Origin: Corynebacterium alimapuense
Lineage (GTDB): Bacteria; Actinomycetota; Actinomycetes; Mycobacteriales; Mycobacteriaceae
Reading direction: 5' to 3'
Assembly (NCBI RefSeq): GCF_003716585.1
Contig: NZ_PTJO01000004.1
Coordinates: 248,001-312,000 of the forward strand
DNA: 64,000 nucleotides
The notes beneath the pieces are model-generated. The model had not been told where the DNA came from. It searched no databases and was given only the letters and a program-made list of their open reading frames with translations. Made by a program: the position numbers and the translations under genes. Shown here piece by piece: positions 27,093-36,452 of this stretch. Every line of letters starts with the position of its first letter. The stretch's first letter is position 1.

Positions 27093-28390
27093 TGCACTTG
27101 AACCTTTTCGCTTTTGCCGCTGGCCATCACGCTGGCGCATGGCGAACACCGGATTCTAGCGTGGACAGACTAGGTGAGATCGCCTATTGGGAAGAATTGG
27201 CGCGTACCGCGGAACGCGGACTTTTCGACGCCATTTTCCTCGCCGACGGCCAAGCAGCTGGGCTCGGCGGCATCGGCAGCGGTCCTGTCTGGTTCCTTGA
27301 ACCGATCACCACGTTGACGGCTCTGGCCCAGGCCACCGAACACATCGGACTGGTCACTACGGTTTCCAGCACCTTCTGGCATCCCTTCCACGCTGCTCGG
27401 CTCATCGGTAGCCTCGACCACATCTCAGGTGGACGCGCGGGTATTAACGTGGTCACCTCGATGACCGATGCGGAAGCCCAGAACCACAACATGACGGAGC
27501 TGCCCGAGCATACCGAGCGCTATGCAAAGGCTGCCGAGTTCATTGAGGTACTGCAGAAGCTTTGGGATTCCTGGCCGATGGAAGCTATTACCGCCGACCG
27601 AGCTGGGATTTACACCGAACAAGCACAGCTCAAGTTCCTCGATCATCGAGGCCGTTGGTTCGAGGTAGCAGGACCGCTCAATCTTCCGCAACCACCGCAG
27701 GGCCGGCCGGTGCTCTTCCAAGCTGGTGCATCCGAACCCGGACGTGACCTCGCCGCCCGCCACGCCGAGGGGATTTACGCTGTGGCCTGGGACTTGGATA
27801 TGGCCAGAGAATACCGGTTAGACATTCGTTCTCGGGCCGTAGCGCTTGGGCGTGACCCAGACCAGATCGCGGTCATGCCGGGGCTGGTCACCTACATCGG
27901 GGACACCGTGGAACAGGCAAAAGAAAAACAGCGCGAGCTCAACAGCTACCTACCGATAGCTGATTCACTCCGTCAGCTAGCGTTTTTCGTCGGATGTGAC
28001 ACCTCCGACTGGGTCTTAGATGAACCAGTACCACAGCTACCGCCATTAGCGGATTTCACCGGCCCAAAGGGTCGATACGCTACTATTTTGCGAATCATTG
28101 ACAGTGCTCAACCAACCGTGCGGGAATTGCTCGGATTGCTCGCCGCTGGCGGAGGTCATGCCACTTTCATCGGCACCCCAGAAATGATCGCCGATGAAAT
28201 CGAACGCTGGATAAAAGGTGGCGGTGCCGACGGATTCAACCTGATGCCGCCGACCCTTCCCGGCGGCATCGAGGACTTTGTGGATCTTGTAGTTCCAGAG
28301 CTACAGCAACGCGGGTTGTTCCGGACAAGCTATGAAGGAACCACCCTTCGCTCGCATCTTGGCCTACCGCAGTACCTAAATATCAACTAA
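27092..28390 (+). CDS. FMN-dependent monooxygenase, NtaA/SnaA/DszA (LLM) family
   Basis: The 432-residue luciferase-like protein begins MHLNLFAFAAGHHAGAWR and has FWHPFHAARLIGSLDHISGGRAGINVVTS, the flavin-site stretch of NtaA/DszA-type monooxygenases, and LFQAGASEPGRDLAARHAEGIY. Such enzymes use FMNH2 from a separate reductase and attack C-N, C-S or Baeyer-Villiger substrates. No flavin reductase is in the window. Coupling to a TPP-controlled SDR suggests oxidation of a thiamin-derived heterocycle (thiazole or pyrimidine). That is inference. Confidence 0.85.
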   Translation: MHLNLFAFAAGHHAGAWRTPDSSVDRLGEIAYWEELARTAERGLFDAIFLADGQAAGLGGIGSGPVWFLEPITTLTALAQATEHIGLVTTVSSTFWHPFHAARLIGSLDHISGGRAGINVVTSMTDAEAQNHNMTELPEHTERYAKAAEFIEVLQKLWDSWPMEAITADRAGIYTEQAQLKFLDHRGRWFEVAGPLNLPQPPQGRPVLFQAGASEPGRDLAARHAEGIYAVAWDLDMAREYRLDIRSRAVALGRDPDQIAVMPGLVTYIGDTVEQAKEKQRELNSYLPIADSLRQLAFFVGCDTSDWVLDEPVPQLPPLADFTGPKGRYATILRIIDSAQPTVRELLGLLAAGGGHATFIGTPEMIADEIERWIKGGGADGFNLMPPTLPGGIEDFVDLVVPELQQRGLFRTSYEGTTLRSHLGLPQYLNIN

Positions 28391-28552
28391 CCACTCCAGA
28401 TCAGTCGATGCCCTGGTTTTGAAGACTTTGATAACGGCACAAAAGTCCGAGTGAACTGAAAATTACGCACACTCTACGAGGTAAAAACCTCTCTGGATAA
28501 TCCACTCGCCCCCAGCGCGCATGCGCTGAGGCAATGGAGGACAATAGTCGGC

Positions 28553-29443
28553 ATGTCCTTTACCGCTACCCCGCGGGACTGGTGGCAGGCCGCCCGCCCG
28601 CACACTTGGCCCAATGCCTTCGCTCCCGTTATCGCCGGCTCCGGCGCCGCTGCCTACGCAGGCGGTTTCTCCTGGTGGCGGGCCTTGCTTGCACTAGCAG
28701 TGTCGTGGGCACTGATCATTGGGGTCAACTATGCCAATGATTACTCAGATGGAATTCGTGGCACCGACGAAGACCGGACCGGCCCGCAACGGCTCACTGG
28801 CGGAGGGCTAGCGAATCCGAAGCAGGTTAAATATGCTGCCTTTTTCGCTTTCGGCATCGCCGGGTTGGCTGGCATCGCACTGGCACTGAGTAGTGCTTGG
28901 TGGATGATCGTGGTTGGCGCAGTGTGTATCGCTGGCGCATGGTTTTATACCGGCGGGAAAAACCCCTATGGCTACCGAGGCTTGGGCGAGGTGGCAGTGT
29001 TTGTATTCTTCGGCCTAGTCGCAGTTCTAGGTACCGAATACACTCAGGCTGGTGCGCTGAGCTGGGTGGGTCTGGGTGCGGCCGTAGGCATCGGGGCAAT
29101 CTCTTCGGGTGTGAACCTGGTCAATAACCTGCGCGATATCCCCACTGATGCGGCCACCGGAAAGATCACCTTGGCGGTACGTCTGGGTGATACCAACGCC
29201 CGCCGGCTCTATGCTGGCTTAGCTACCACGCCATTTATCATCTCGTTGTTATTGGCTAGTGAGCTGTTACCACTGTTGTTGGGCTTATTAGCCCTTCCCT
29301 TGGCCATCGCCGGGATGCGCACCGTTGTCCGTGGGGCCAAAGATCAGGCGCTGATCCCCGTGCTGGCCACCACCGGACAAGCAATGCTGCTGTGGTCGGT
29401 CATCACCGCGGTCGTCCTCTTCCTCAACGCGCCGGTGGTGTAA
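28553..29443 (+). CDS. menA: 1,4-Dihydroxy-2-naphthoate polyprenyltransferase
   Basis: The 296-residue membrane protein has nine or so transmembrane helices and the UbiA-type first Asp motif NYANDYSDGIRGTDEDR near residue 65, plus a second segment NNLRDIPTDAATGKITLAV near 190. It attaches the polyprenyl tail to DHNA at the membrane. The next gene begins one base after its stop. Confidence 0.95.
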   Translation: MSFTATPRDWWQAARPHTWPNAFAPVIAGSGAAAYAGGFSWWRALLALAVSWALIIGVNYANDYSDGIRGTDEDRTGPQRLTGGGLANPKQVKYAAFFAFGIAGLAGIALALSSAWWMIVVGAVCIAGAWFYTGGKNPYGYRGLGEVAVFVFFGLVAVLGTEYTQAGALSWVGLGAAVGIGAISSGVNLVNNLRDIPTDAATGKITLAVRLGDTNARRLYAGLATTPFIISLLLASELLPLLLGLLALPLAIAGMRTVVRGAKDQALIPVLATTGQAMLLWSVITAVVLFLNAPVV

Positions 29444-30379
29444 ATGTCCGGAGTCATTACCGGATTCGCCATCATCCTGGCCGTTATCGGCGCTGGTGCA
29501 CTATTGGCGCGGTTCGGCATCATTGGCAATGAACGCGAGCAACTAGTCCTCAACCGGGTGGCCTTCTATGCGGCTTCCCCAGCCTTGTTGTTTAGTGCCG
29601 TGGCTGAGTCCGAGGCAAAGATGTTGTTCTCACCGGTCATCGTGGTCATCTTCTTTGCGACGGTCGGTACTTCCCTGCTCTATCTGCTCATCTCCAGGCT
29701 GTTTTTCCGCCAGGACCTCCCCACGACCACGATGGGGGCGGCGTCGGCAAGCTATTTCAACTCGGTCAATATTGGGCTGCCCGTAAGCGTCTACGTCCTG
29801 GGTGGAGCTACCTATGTGGTCCCGGTGTTGGTCCTGCAGATGGTGGTATTTACCCCATTTGTCCTGGCTGGATTGAATTCGGGGAAGACAGGTGGCCGCT
29901 CGCCGGCAGCTAGAGTTGTTGATTCACTGCGCTCTGCGCTGATTAATCCCATCATGTTGGGTTCGCTCTTAGGCTTGGCCGTAGCGCTCACCGGAATAAC
30001 CATTCCTGACCCTGCCATGCGCCCCATAGAGATCCTCGGTGGAGCAGCCATCCCGATGATTCTCATCAGCTTTGGTTCCTCGCTGCGCCGAACCGCACCG
30101 CTGAGCTCGCTAGAGGATCGGCCAGGAACCATCGTGGCCACCACCCTGAAACTGGCAGGAATGCCATTACTGGCCTGGTTAATCGGGCTAGGGCTGGGAT
30201 TGCCAGCAGAGCAACTTTACGCTTGTGTCATTCTTGCAGCACTGCCTACCGCTCAAAATGTTTATAACTACGCAGCGACCTATCAGCGCGGCATCATCGT
30301 AGCTAGGGACACCGTGTTTTTGACTACCTTCGGTTCCCTGCCCATCATGCTGGCAATCGCGTTCCTATTTGGCAAATAG
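29444..30379 (+). CDS. AEC-family transporter
   Basis: A 311-residue protein with 9-10 hydrophobic helices in two halves, typical of the auxin efflux carrier (AEC) family: VLNRVAFYAASPALLFSAV in the first half and GGAAIPMILISFGSSL plus AALPTAQNVYNYAATYQRG in the second. Bacterial AEC members export malonate, malate or other organic acids; the substrate here is not evident. It starts directly after menA and is probably co-transcribed. Confidence 0.85.
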   Translation: MSGVITGFAIILAVIGAGALLARFGIIGNEREQLVLNRVAFYAASPALLFSAVAESEAKMLFSPVIVVIFFATVGTSLLYLLISRLFFRQDLPTTTMGAASASYFNSVNIGLPVSVYVLGGATYVVPVLVLQMVVFTPFVLAGLNSGKTGGRSPAARVVDSLRSALINPIMLGSLLGLAVALTGITIPDPAMRPIEILGGAAIPMILISFGSSLRRTAPLSSLEDRPGTIVATTLKLAGMPLLAWLIGLGLGLPAEQLYACVILAALPTAQNVYNYAATYQRGIIVARDTVFLTTFGSLPIMLAIAFLFGK

Positions 30380-30398
30380 ACCCAAACTAGGCCATAAA

Positions 30399-30737
30399 TC
30401 AGCGGCTCTCCAGCTCGCGTTTGACCCAATCCTTGCGTGCCTGGCGTTGCTGAGTGCGGGTAGCGACCGACTCGGTGGCTTCTTGGCGCAACCCCTGAAA
30501 CACCAGCATGGACAAGGGGAAGGCGACGATCAATGCCAAGAGCGCGGACATGACCAACGGCACCGGGGCATCAATGACCACTGCCACCACCTGAATGATG
30601 ACCGTGAGCGCTAGGAACAGCAAGAGACGAGCTCCGCCGTACTTCAGCAGCGCAACATTAGCCCTTCGCTGTAGCGTGGGATCGATCTCGGGCGGCTCTT
30701 CAGAGCTATGCGGGGAGGCAGTTTGCGGATCACTCAC
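30399..30737 (-). CDS. DUF4229-type small membrane protein
   Basis: A 112-residue protein if started at the GTG at 30737 (preceded by AGG and GGG); another GTG lies at 30755. Two transmembrane helices (LLLFLALTVIIQVVAVVI and VMSALLALIVAFPLSMLVF) are followed by a basic tail. This is the DUF4229 pattern found in actinobacteria near menA. Function unknown. It converges with the AEC transporter. Confidence 0.7.
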   Translation of the reverse strand: MSDPQTASPHSSEEPPEIDPTLQRRANVALLKYGGARLLLFLALTVIIQVVAVVIDAPVPLVMSALLALIVAFPLSMLVFQGLRQEATESVATRTQQRQARKDWVKRELESR

Positions 30738-30809
30738 AACCCTGAGCCTACTCACCGCCGGGGCGTTGACGCCAGAGCCCGTAGAGTGGAAGACCAGAAG
30801 GAGGACATC

Positions 30810-31139
30810 ATGGGACGTCTGCTACTTATCTTGCTTATCATCGTCGCAATTGTCTTGGTATGGAAGGCTTTCGGGCCGAGTTCATGGAAGCGTAACCAAG
30901 TCGACAGTGCGACCCCGAAGGCCATTAAAGGGCCCGATGATGATGAGGAGTTCCTCTGGAACATAGAAAAGAACCACTTTAAGCAACGCCGCGCCCGCGA
31001 GGATGCTGCTCGCGAGGACGAGGAACGCGTACGTCGAGCTAAACAGCGCTACACCAAGCCAGAAGATTCGGGATCGAGTGCCAAGCCGGAGAATGATCCA
31101 GAGATCGAGGATGGCAACTCCTCCCCGTCTGAGGATTAA
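30810..31139 (+). CDS. Small membrane protein with charged cytoplasmic tail
   Basis: Start chosen at MGRLLLILL because AAGGAGG lies 6 nt upstream. The 109-residue protein has one N-terminal transmembrane helix followed by a very charged, probably helical tail (KNHFKQRRAREDAAREDEERVRR). The FLWNIEKN segment after the helix may be a conserved core. I do not recognise a function. Confidence 0.65.
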   Translation: MGRLLLILLIIVAIVLVWKAFGPSSWKRNQVDSATPKAIKGPDDDEEFLWNIEKNHFKQRRAREDAAREDEERVRRAKQRYTKPEDSGSSAKPENDPEIEDGNSSPSED

Positions 31140-31157
31140 CGGGGAGAATTAACGGTA

Positions 31158-31421
31158 TTAGCGCGCGGGGTCCTCTTTAAATACCATTTGCAGCCCTAGC
31201 GCATGGGCCACGGCCGCGACTTTCTCCCAGCGCACCCCCGCACCGCCATGCTCGATGGTGTGCAAGGTGGAGCGAGATACCCCTGCTGCGGTAGCGACGT
31301 CCTGCTGCAGGCGGCCGCTATCACGCCGGAATTGCCCCAGCTGTTCGCCCAGGTTAATCAACGTGGGAATGTCACCAGCAGGCTTACCAATTTTTTTGCG
31401 TGGTGTGGACGTACCGGTCAT
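31158..31421 (-). CDS. Small XRE/HipB-like HTH regulator
   Basis: The 87-residue protein is almost entirely an XRE helix-turn-helix: LGQFRRDSGRLQQDVATAAGVSRSTLHTIEHG, then WEKVAAVAHALGLQMVF. The C-terminal portion resembles HipB antitoxins. No HipA-like toxin gene is adjacent, so it is an orphan regulator here. It is convergent with the small membrane protein gene. Confidence 0.75.
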   Translation of the reverse strand: MTGTSTPRKKIGKPAGDIPTLINLGEQLGQFRRDSGRLQQDVATAAGVSRSTLHTIEHGGAGVRWEKVAAVAHALGLQMVFKEDPAR

Positions 31422-31537
31422 GATGGCCTTCCCTGGATTAACAGTAGCGATAGATCAGTAATCGATCACAGTCACACTACCGGCACCAGCTGAGGGCAGG
31501 CTAAGGTCTAGATACGTTTTTCATGAGCATCTACGAT

Positions 31538-32572
31538 TTAGTTCAACCCAGCGTAGGAGTGCAGTCCCGAGACCACCATATTAATGAAAAACAGGTTGAA
31601 GATCATGGTGGCCAAGGCCACGATATTGATCCAAGCGGCCTTATGGTCGCGCCAGCCAGCAGTGGCTCGCGCGTGCAGGTACGCAGCGTAGAGGATCCAG
31701 GTAATGAAGGAGACAGTCTCCTTCGGGTCCCAACCCCAGAATCGACCCCACGCAGCTTCTGCCCAGATCGCGCCGAGAACGACACCCAGACCGAAGATTG
31801 GCAAGGTGAAAATCGCAGCTTTATAAGCCAGCGCATCCAGCTTTTTAGCGTTCGGCAACGGCTTAGCTAGTGCACCAAAAAAGCCTCGCTCTTTGCCCTT
31901 TGGCTGCCAGATCCGCAGCAGGTAAAGCAAAGAAGCGATACCGGAGACCATACCGATCGAGGCTCCGACGGAGACTGTGGTGACGTGGATGGGAAACCAG
32001 AAAGATTGCAGTGCCGGAACGACTGGGGCGGCCTCAGAGTAGAGCTTGGTGCCACCGAAAAACATCAGCGATAGAACCGGAATCAGCAACCAGGGCCATA
32101 CGATGCGCCACTCTTTACGCTGGATAACAATCGCTGCCACCACCATGGTGAAGGCGGTAATCATGAGCACATACTCGTAGAGGTTTCCGAAGGGGAACCG
32201 CGAGGTGGCTAGGCCACGAAGCACTGCTGCCGAGACATGGACTAAAACGCCCAACCAGATCAGCGCCTGGGTCATTCCGCCAACTTTGTTAGCTGCGGCC
32301 TCTCGACGGGACATCTCCTCGTCCGAGATGTACTCCTCGACGAGGTCTCCGTCTGCGAGGTCAGCGTCCGCAGCTGGAGAATCGCTAGACTCTCCAGCCC
32401 CGACGTTGACCAGCTCCCGATCTGCGGCTGCTGCGCGGATCCGGCGTGCGTCAACAACGTTAAGCATTTTGACGTAATAAACCATCGAAAGCACTAGCGC
32501 CGCCAGATAGATAAACAGCGCCGTAATAAAGGCGGTGTCGGAGAAGCTAGAGAGAGTCTGATTGACAGGCAT
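31538..32572 (-). CDS. ccsB: Cytochrome c biogenesis protein CcsB (ResC type)
   Basis: I take the ATG at 32572 (344 residues); an in-frame GTG four codons earlier is possible. The protein has about eight helices and the tryptophan-rich WWD-type heme motif WGRFWGWDPKETVSF near the C-terminus, with conserved His residues in flanking loops. With ResB it forms system II, which carries heme out and ligates it to apocytochrome c. It is last in the row resA-like, ccdA, resB, ccsB. Confidence 0.92.
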   Translation of the reverse strand: MPVNQTLSSFSDTAFITALFIYLAALVLSMVYYVKMLNVVDARRIRAAAADRELVNVGAGESSDSPAADADLADGDLVEEYISDEEMSRREAAANKVGGMTQALIWLGVLVHVSAAVLRGLATSRFPFGNLYEYVLMITAFTMVVAAIVIQRKEWRIVWPWLLIPVLSLMFFGGTKLYSEAAPVVPALQSFWFPIHVTTVSVGASIGMVSGIASLLYLLRIWQPKGKERGFFGALAKPLPNAKKLDALAYKAAIFTLPIFGLGVVLGAIWAEAAWGRFWGWDPKETVSFITWILYAAYLHARATAGWRDHKAAWINIVALATMIFNLFFINMVVSGLHSYAGLN

Positions 32573-32727
32573 GGTGCGGGACACCCTCGGTTCAAAGTCG
32601 GATCCGGTCTTAAATACTCCAGTGACGCTACCCCACCGGCACAGGCGATTCCAACCCCCAACCCCCCTTTTTCTCCAACTTTCGGTGGAGAGCGGAAGTT
32701 CGGCGTTGCGGAACGGAATCTGCGTGA

Positions 32728-34389
32728 TCAGTCACGGTCGTCGATAAGGTCATCTTCCTCGACCTCATCGGGATCCGGCAATCCCAGCAAACTGCGATAG
32801 ATCTCATCGAACTCAGAGCCCCAGCCTGCACGGTCAGTGCGTGCTAGGCCACCCATCTCGAGGTGAGTGCCCGTTCCATCTGCGGTGGGGCGCAACCGGA
32901 TCCAGATGCGTCGGCGTTTGATAATCAACGAGCCCACCAAAGAAGCCAGCATGATGACTGCAGTGGCCAGTACCCACGGTTGGAAAGGATCACGGGAGAT
33001 TTGGTAGTTCGCAAATTCGCTCGCGCCATCGAAGGTGATCACGGTGCCATCGTCGAGCGTGACTTCTTCACCCTGTGTGAGGTTGACTCGCTCAATCTTT
33101 TGCAATTGGCCCGAGTGCAACAGCGAAGTATCCAGGCTAAACAGTGACTGCGCGCTACCGGTATCCAGTCCAGCATCACCGCGATAGACATCGATGGCGA
33201 CAGCTGGGTCAAGCATCGCCGGATACTGCGAGGTCAATAGCTCGCCGTTGTCACCCGTCCACTCAGCGGTGGGAGCAAACAGTCCCTGGATAGCGATCTG
33301 GTTTTGACGTCGCTCATAGAGATCCGGGTAGGTGCCAGCCGGCGGGTCAAAGCGCATGACTCCGGATGACAGGAAGTAGGTGGGATCATCCGGACGCCAC
33401 TGAATGGTTTGAGTGCGAGATTCCCCATCCGGCCAAGTGACAGTAAAGGTCGGGGCGTAGCCGTGGCCCTGCAGGTACACACGGTCACCAGATACGCGCA
33501 GCGGGTGGTTGACCTTGAGTTGGTAATCTTCCCACTCTTCCTGCGGCAGGAAGATGTCATCGCCCACGGCATAGGAGATATTCGAGGTGAACATCTCCGC
33601 CTGGCCATTAGAGAGATAGTCCGCAGTGAAATCGTGCGCATCAAAGCAGAAGGTGCTCAGCCCCGTCCCATCAAACAAGGCCCCGGCGCGGAAAGAATCG
33701 AAGTTTGCCGTGGAGGTATTACAGAACTCAGTGTTCTGGGCGATCTCCGGAGTCTCATAATTTCCAGACTCGGTCACCACAATGACTTGGCCTTCGTAGT
33801 AGACCAGACGGCCGGCTGCGATAGTCACCAGCATCCCGACCAGTGCCAAGTGGAAGATTAAGTTGGCTAGCTCGCGGGCATAGCCGCGTTCAGCAGCCAG
33901 GGAGAAAGCGCCCGCACGGTCATCTTCCGGCTGATACTCGGAGATCTTCCACTTTTTCAGCAGCTTCTTAGCCTGCGCGGAAACTTGCTCAAGTGGTTGG
34001 TCTAGGTCGCCTTTCGCGTGTAGTGGAAGCTTCTCCAAGTTCTTCGGCGCACGGGTCGGCGGGGTCTTCATCGCCTTGTAGTGATCCCAGGTACGAGGAA
34101 GGATGCAACCGACCAAAGAAATGGTCAGCAGCACGAAGATGGCGACAAACCACCGCGACTCGAATACGTCGAATAGTTGCAACTGGTCATAGACCTCAGC
34201 CAATTGACCATTGTTGGCAATGTACTCATTGACATTTGTCTCGTTGAGGCTACGCTGCGGCAGCAACGCGCCAGGGATAGCCGCGATCGCGAGTAGAAAC
34301 AGCAGTACCAAAGCGGTACGCATGCTGCTGAGCCAGTGCCAGGCCTTATTGAGATATTTCCACACTATGCGCATCGCGTTGTTTTCCAT
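32728..34389 (-). CDS. resB: Cytochrome c biogenesis protein ResB
   Basis: The 553-residue protein has three N-terminal helices (LVLLFLLAIAAIPGALLPQR first), a large extracytoplasmic domain and a last helix around residue 480 (WVLATAVIMLASLVGSLI), matching ResB/Ccs1. It works with CcsB as the heme-handling synthetase. It is 33 bp downstream of ccdA. Confidence 0.93.
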   Translation of the reverse strand: MENNAMRIVWKYLNKAWHWLSSMRTALVLLFLLAIAAIPGALLPQRSLNETNVNEYIANNGQLAEVYDQLQLFDVFESRWFVAIFVLLTISLVGCILPRTWDHYKAMKTPPTRAPKNLEKLPLHAKGDLDQPLEQVSAQAKKLLKKWKISEYQPEDDRAGAFSLAAERGYARELANLIFHLALVGMLVTIAAGRLVYYEGQVIVVTESGNYETPEIAQNTEFCNTSTANFDSFRAGALFDGTGLSTFCFDAHDFTADYLSNGQAEMFTSNISYAVGDDIFLPQEEWEDYQLKVNHPLRVSGDRVYLQGHGYAPTFTVTWPDGESRTQTIQWRPDDPTYFLSSGVMRFDPPAGTYPDLYERRQNQIAIQGLFAPTAEWTGDNGELLTSQYPAMLDPAVAIDVYRGDAGLDTGSAQSLFSLDTSLLHSGQLQKIERVNLTQGEEVTLDDGTVITFDGASEFANYQISRDPFQPWVLATAVIMLASLVGSLIIKRRRIWIRLRPTADGTGTHLEMGGLARTDRAGWGSEFDEIYRSLLGLPDPDEVEEDDLIDDRD

Positions 34390-34422
34390 TTCCTATTCTT
34401 CCGCACCCTAGAAGGGGAGGAA

Positions 34423-35238
34423 TTAAATAACGTTTGCACCGTATTCGACGGTCCATTGACGGACCCAGTTGATGAACTCGGCCCAGGCGCCGGTAAGCAG
34501 CGCGATACCGATAAGGACCATCGTTATGCCACCGATGATCTGGATGGTTCGAGAGTGCTTACTAAGCCAACCGACGGAGCGCATCGCACGCGCCGAGCCT
34601 AGTGCAATGAGCAAAAACGGTAGACCAAGGCCAAGGCAATAGCCCACAATCAAGAGCACACCTCGGGCGGCAGTGATTCCTTCAGTGCCCGCCGAGACCG
34701 AGATAATCGCCGCAAGTGTGGGTCCAAGGCAAGGAGTCCAACCCAGGGCGAATACCCCGCCCAAAAGTGGGGCCCCGAGCCAGGTAGTCCATCGGCGGGG
34801 AGCAATTCGAGTGTCGCGTTGCATGGCGGGAACTAGTCCCATAAACACCAGACCCATGATGATGGTGATGACTCCGCCGACGCGCATGAGCGTCTCAGCG
34901 TTCAAGGTCAACAGACTGATGGCACCGAACACCGTCACGGTGGCCAACACGAATACCACGGTAAAGCCGAGGATAAACAGCAGTGCGGCACCAACGACTG
35001 CCCATTGGCGTTTCTTAGCTACCACCGGGCCAAGCTTCTCATCGACGGTCATTTCACCACCGACGATTCCAGCCAGATAGGACATATATCCGGGCACTAG
35101 CGGGACCACGCACGGCGAGGCAAAAGAAACGAGGCCAGCTGCAGCGGCCGCGAGAATGCCTAGTAACAATGGGCCAGAGACCGCCGCATCAGCAAACTGC
35201 TCGGCGATCCCAGCTTGGGAGAGAAGAACAACTGTCAC
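34423..35238 (-). CDS. ccdA: Thiol-disulfide transporter CcdA
   Basis: A 271-residue protein with six transmembrane helices and the two redox cysteines in SFASPCVVPLVPGY and LGWTPCLGPTLA. CcdA moves reducing equivalents from cytoplasmic thioredoxin to extracytoplasmic ResA-type proteins that reduce apocytochrome c. The GTG start shares one base with the resA-like stop (TAGTG). Confidence 0.93.
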   Translation of the reverse strand: MTVVLLSQAGIAEQFADAAVSGPLLLGILAAAAAGLVSFASPCVVPLVPGYMSYLAGIVGGEMTVDEKLGPVVAKKRQWAVVGAALLFILGFTVVFVLATVTVFGAISLLTLNAETLMRVGGVITIIMGLVFMGLVPAMQRDTRIAPRRWTTWLGAPLLGGVFALGWTPCLGPTLAAIISVSAGTEGITAARGVLLIVGYCLGLGLPFLLIALGSARAMRSVGWLSKHSRTIQIIGGITMVLIGIALLTGAWAEFINWVRQWTVEYGANVI

Positions 35239-35837
35239 TAGAGCTCGGATCCTTCCGCAAGCGGAAGGGCAACATCGAGGATGTCATCGGCGGTGACCTC
35301 ACGCAGGAACACTGCCACCGGCCGGTGTTCAGTATCTAGCACGATAGTCGTGGGGATGACAGAGGTGGGGACACCTCCGAGAGAGGCTGCCGTGCGAAAC
35401 GGCGGGTCATAAATCGAGGGGTAGGTCAGACCGTTATCGGTGACGAAATCTTGGGCGATGGTCTGGTTGTAGTCACGAACATTGACTCCCAGCACAGTGC
35501 CACCAAGAGGTTCCAATGTTTCTTGGACTAGTTGGAGATCATCTGATTCGGAACGACAGGGGGCGCACCACTGCCCCCAGGCATTGAGGACGACAACTTC
35601 CCCAGCGAAATCATCCAAGCTGATGGTCTCGCCTTCTTCCATCAGAGAGTCTCCGGAGAAGCTCTGTAGCTGGGCTCGTTCATCTTCCTCGTAGAAGATC
35701 TCAGTCTGTCCACCGGGCGAATGGAATTGGAAAGTACCGCCCACCGCGACTGCATTCTGCGCGCTCTCGGAGTCGGCGCAGGCGCTCAACAACAGTAGTG
35801 GGGCCAGCAGGAGTGCCGCCGCGCTGGTTCGGCGCAT
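35238..35837 (-). CDS. resA: ResA-like membrane-anchored thiol-disulfide oxidoreductase (lipoprotein)
   Basis: Start at MRRTSAAAL gives a lipoprotein signal with lipobox LLSAC. The 199-residue protein has a thioredoxin fold with active site WCAPC and the cis-Pro region PTTIVLDTE. It would reduce the heme-binding cysteines of apocytochrome c using electrons from CcdA. It begins one base after the phosphatase stop and overlaps ccdA, so it is in the same operon. Confidence 0.9.
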   Translation of the reverse strand: MRRTSAAALLLAPLLLLSACADSESAQNAVAVGGTFQFHSPGGQTEIFYEEDERAQLQSFSGDSLMEEGETISLDDFAGEVVVLNAWGQWCAPCRSESDDLQLVQETLEPLGGTVLGVNVRDYNQTIAQDFVTDNGLTYPSIYDPPFRTAASLGGVPTSVIPTTIVLDTEHRPVAVFLREVTADDILDVALPLAEGSEL

Positions 35838-35838
35838 C

Positions 35839-36441
35839 TCAGATGGCCTTCGCCGGGGTGGAATAGAAGATGTCGCTGATTTCCTCGCCTTCAAAGACCA
35901 AGGAAGTCACCGAGGCAAGTTCGCACTGCCTGCCCGCGTGGGCAAGCGGAAGATCACGAGCAAAACGCTGGACCATGACGATGGGCAGCTGATGGCTGAT
36001 CAAGATCGCTTCATGGCCTTCGGCTTTGTTTCGGGCTGCATATACCGCCCCCATCATGCGCTCGGCGATCTCCACATAGGGCTCGCCCCAGCTGGGCTCA
36101 ATGGGGTTAAACATCAATGGCCAACGCGCCGGGTTCCACAGCTGAGAACGCCAGCCTTTGGTGCGCAGACCTTCGAAGCGGTTACCTGCTTCGATGATCT
36201 CCTCGACGGTGTTGACCTCACTGCCGGTGATTTCAGCAAAAGGTTCAGCGGTCTCTTGAGCACGCTGCATCGGCGAAACACCGAGGTAGGTGACATCGTG
36301 GCCGGAAAATTCCTGGGCGGTGCGCGCCGCTTGGGAACGTCCTCGCGAGGAAAGATGGTAGCCAGGCAGTTTTCCGTAGAGGATTCGGGCTGGATTGTGG
36401 ACTTCGCCATGACGGACGAGGTGAACGATCGTGGTGCTCAT
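35839..36441 (-). CDS. Histidine phosphatase family protein
   Basis: The 200-residue phosphoglycerate-mutase-like protein has the catalytic LVRHGEVHNP motif near the N-terminus and the second histidine in LISHQLPIVM. Genes of this type sit between hemL and the cytochrome c maturation genes in many actinobacteria; the substrate is not established. It is 11 bp downstream of hemL. Confidence 0.88.
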   Translation of the reverse strand: MSTTIVHLVRHGEVHNPARILYGKLPGYHLSSRGRSQAARTAQEFSGHDVTYLGVSPMQRAQETAEPFAEITGSEVNTVEEIIEAGNRFEGLRTKGWRSQLWNPARWPLMFNPIEPSWGEPYVEIAERMMGAVYAARNKAEGHEAILISHQLPIVMVQRFARDLPLAHAGRQCELASVTSLVFEGEEISDIFYSTPAKAI

Positions 36442-36452
36442 AAGTTATTCCT

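Noticed and set aside
32660..32700. Hairpin between resB and ccsB as terminator
   Set aside because: The stem is short with a mismatch and lacks a T-run on either strand.
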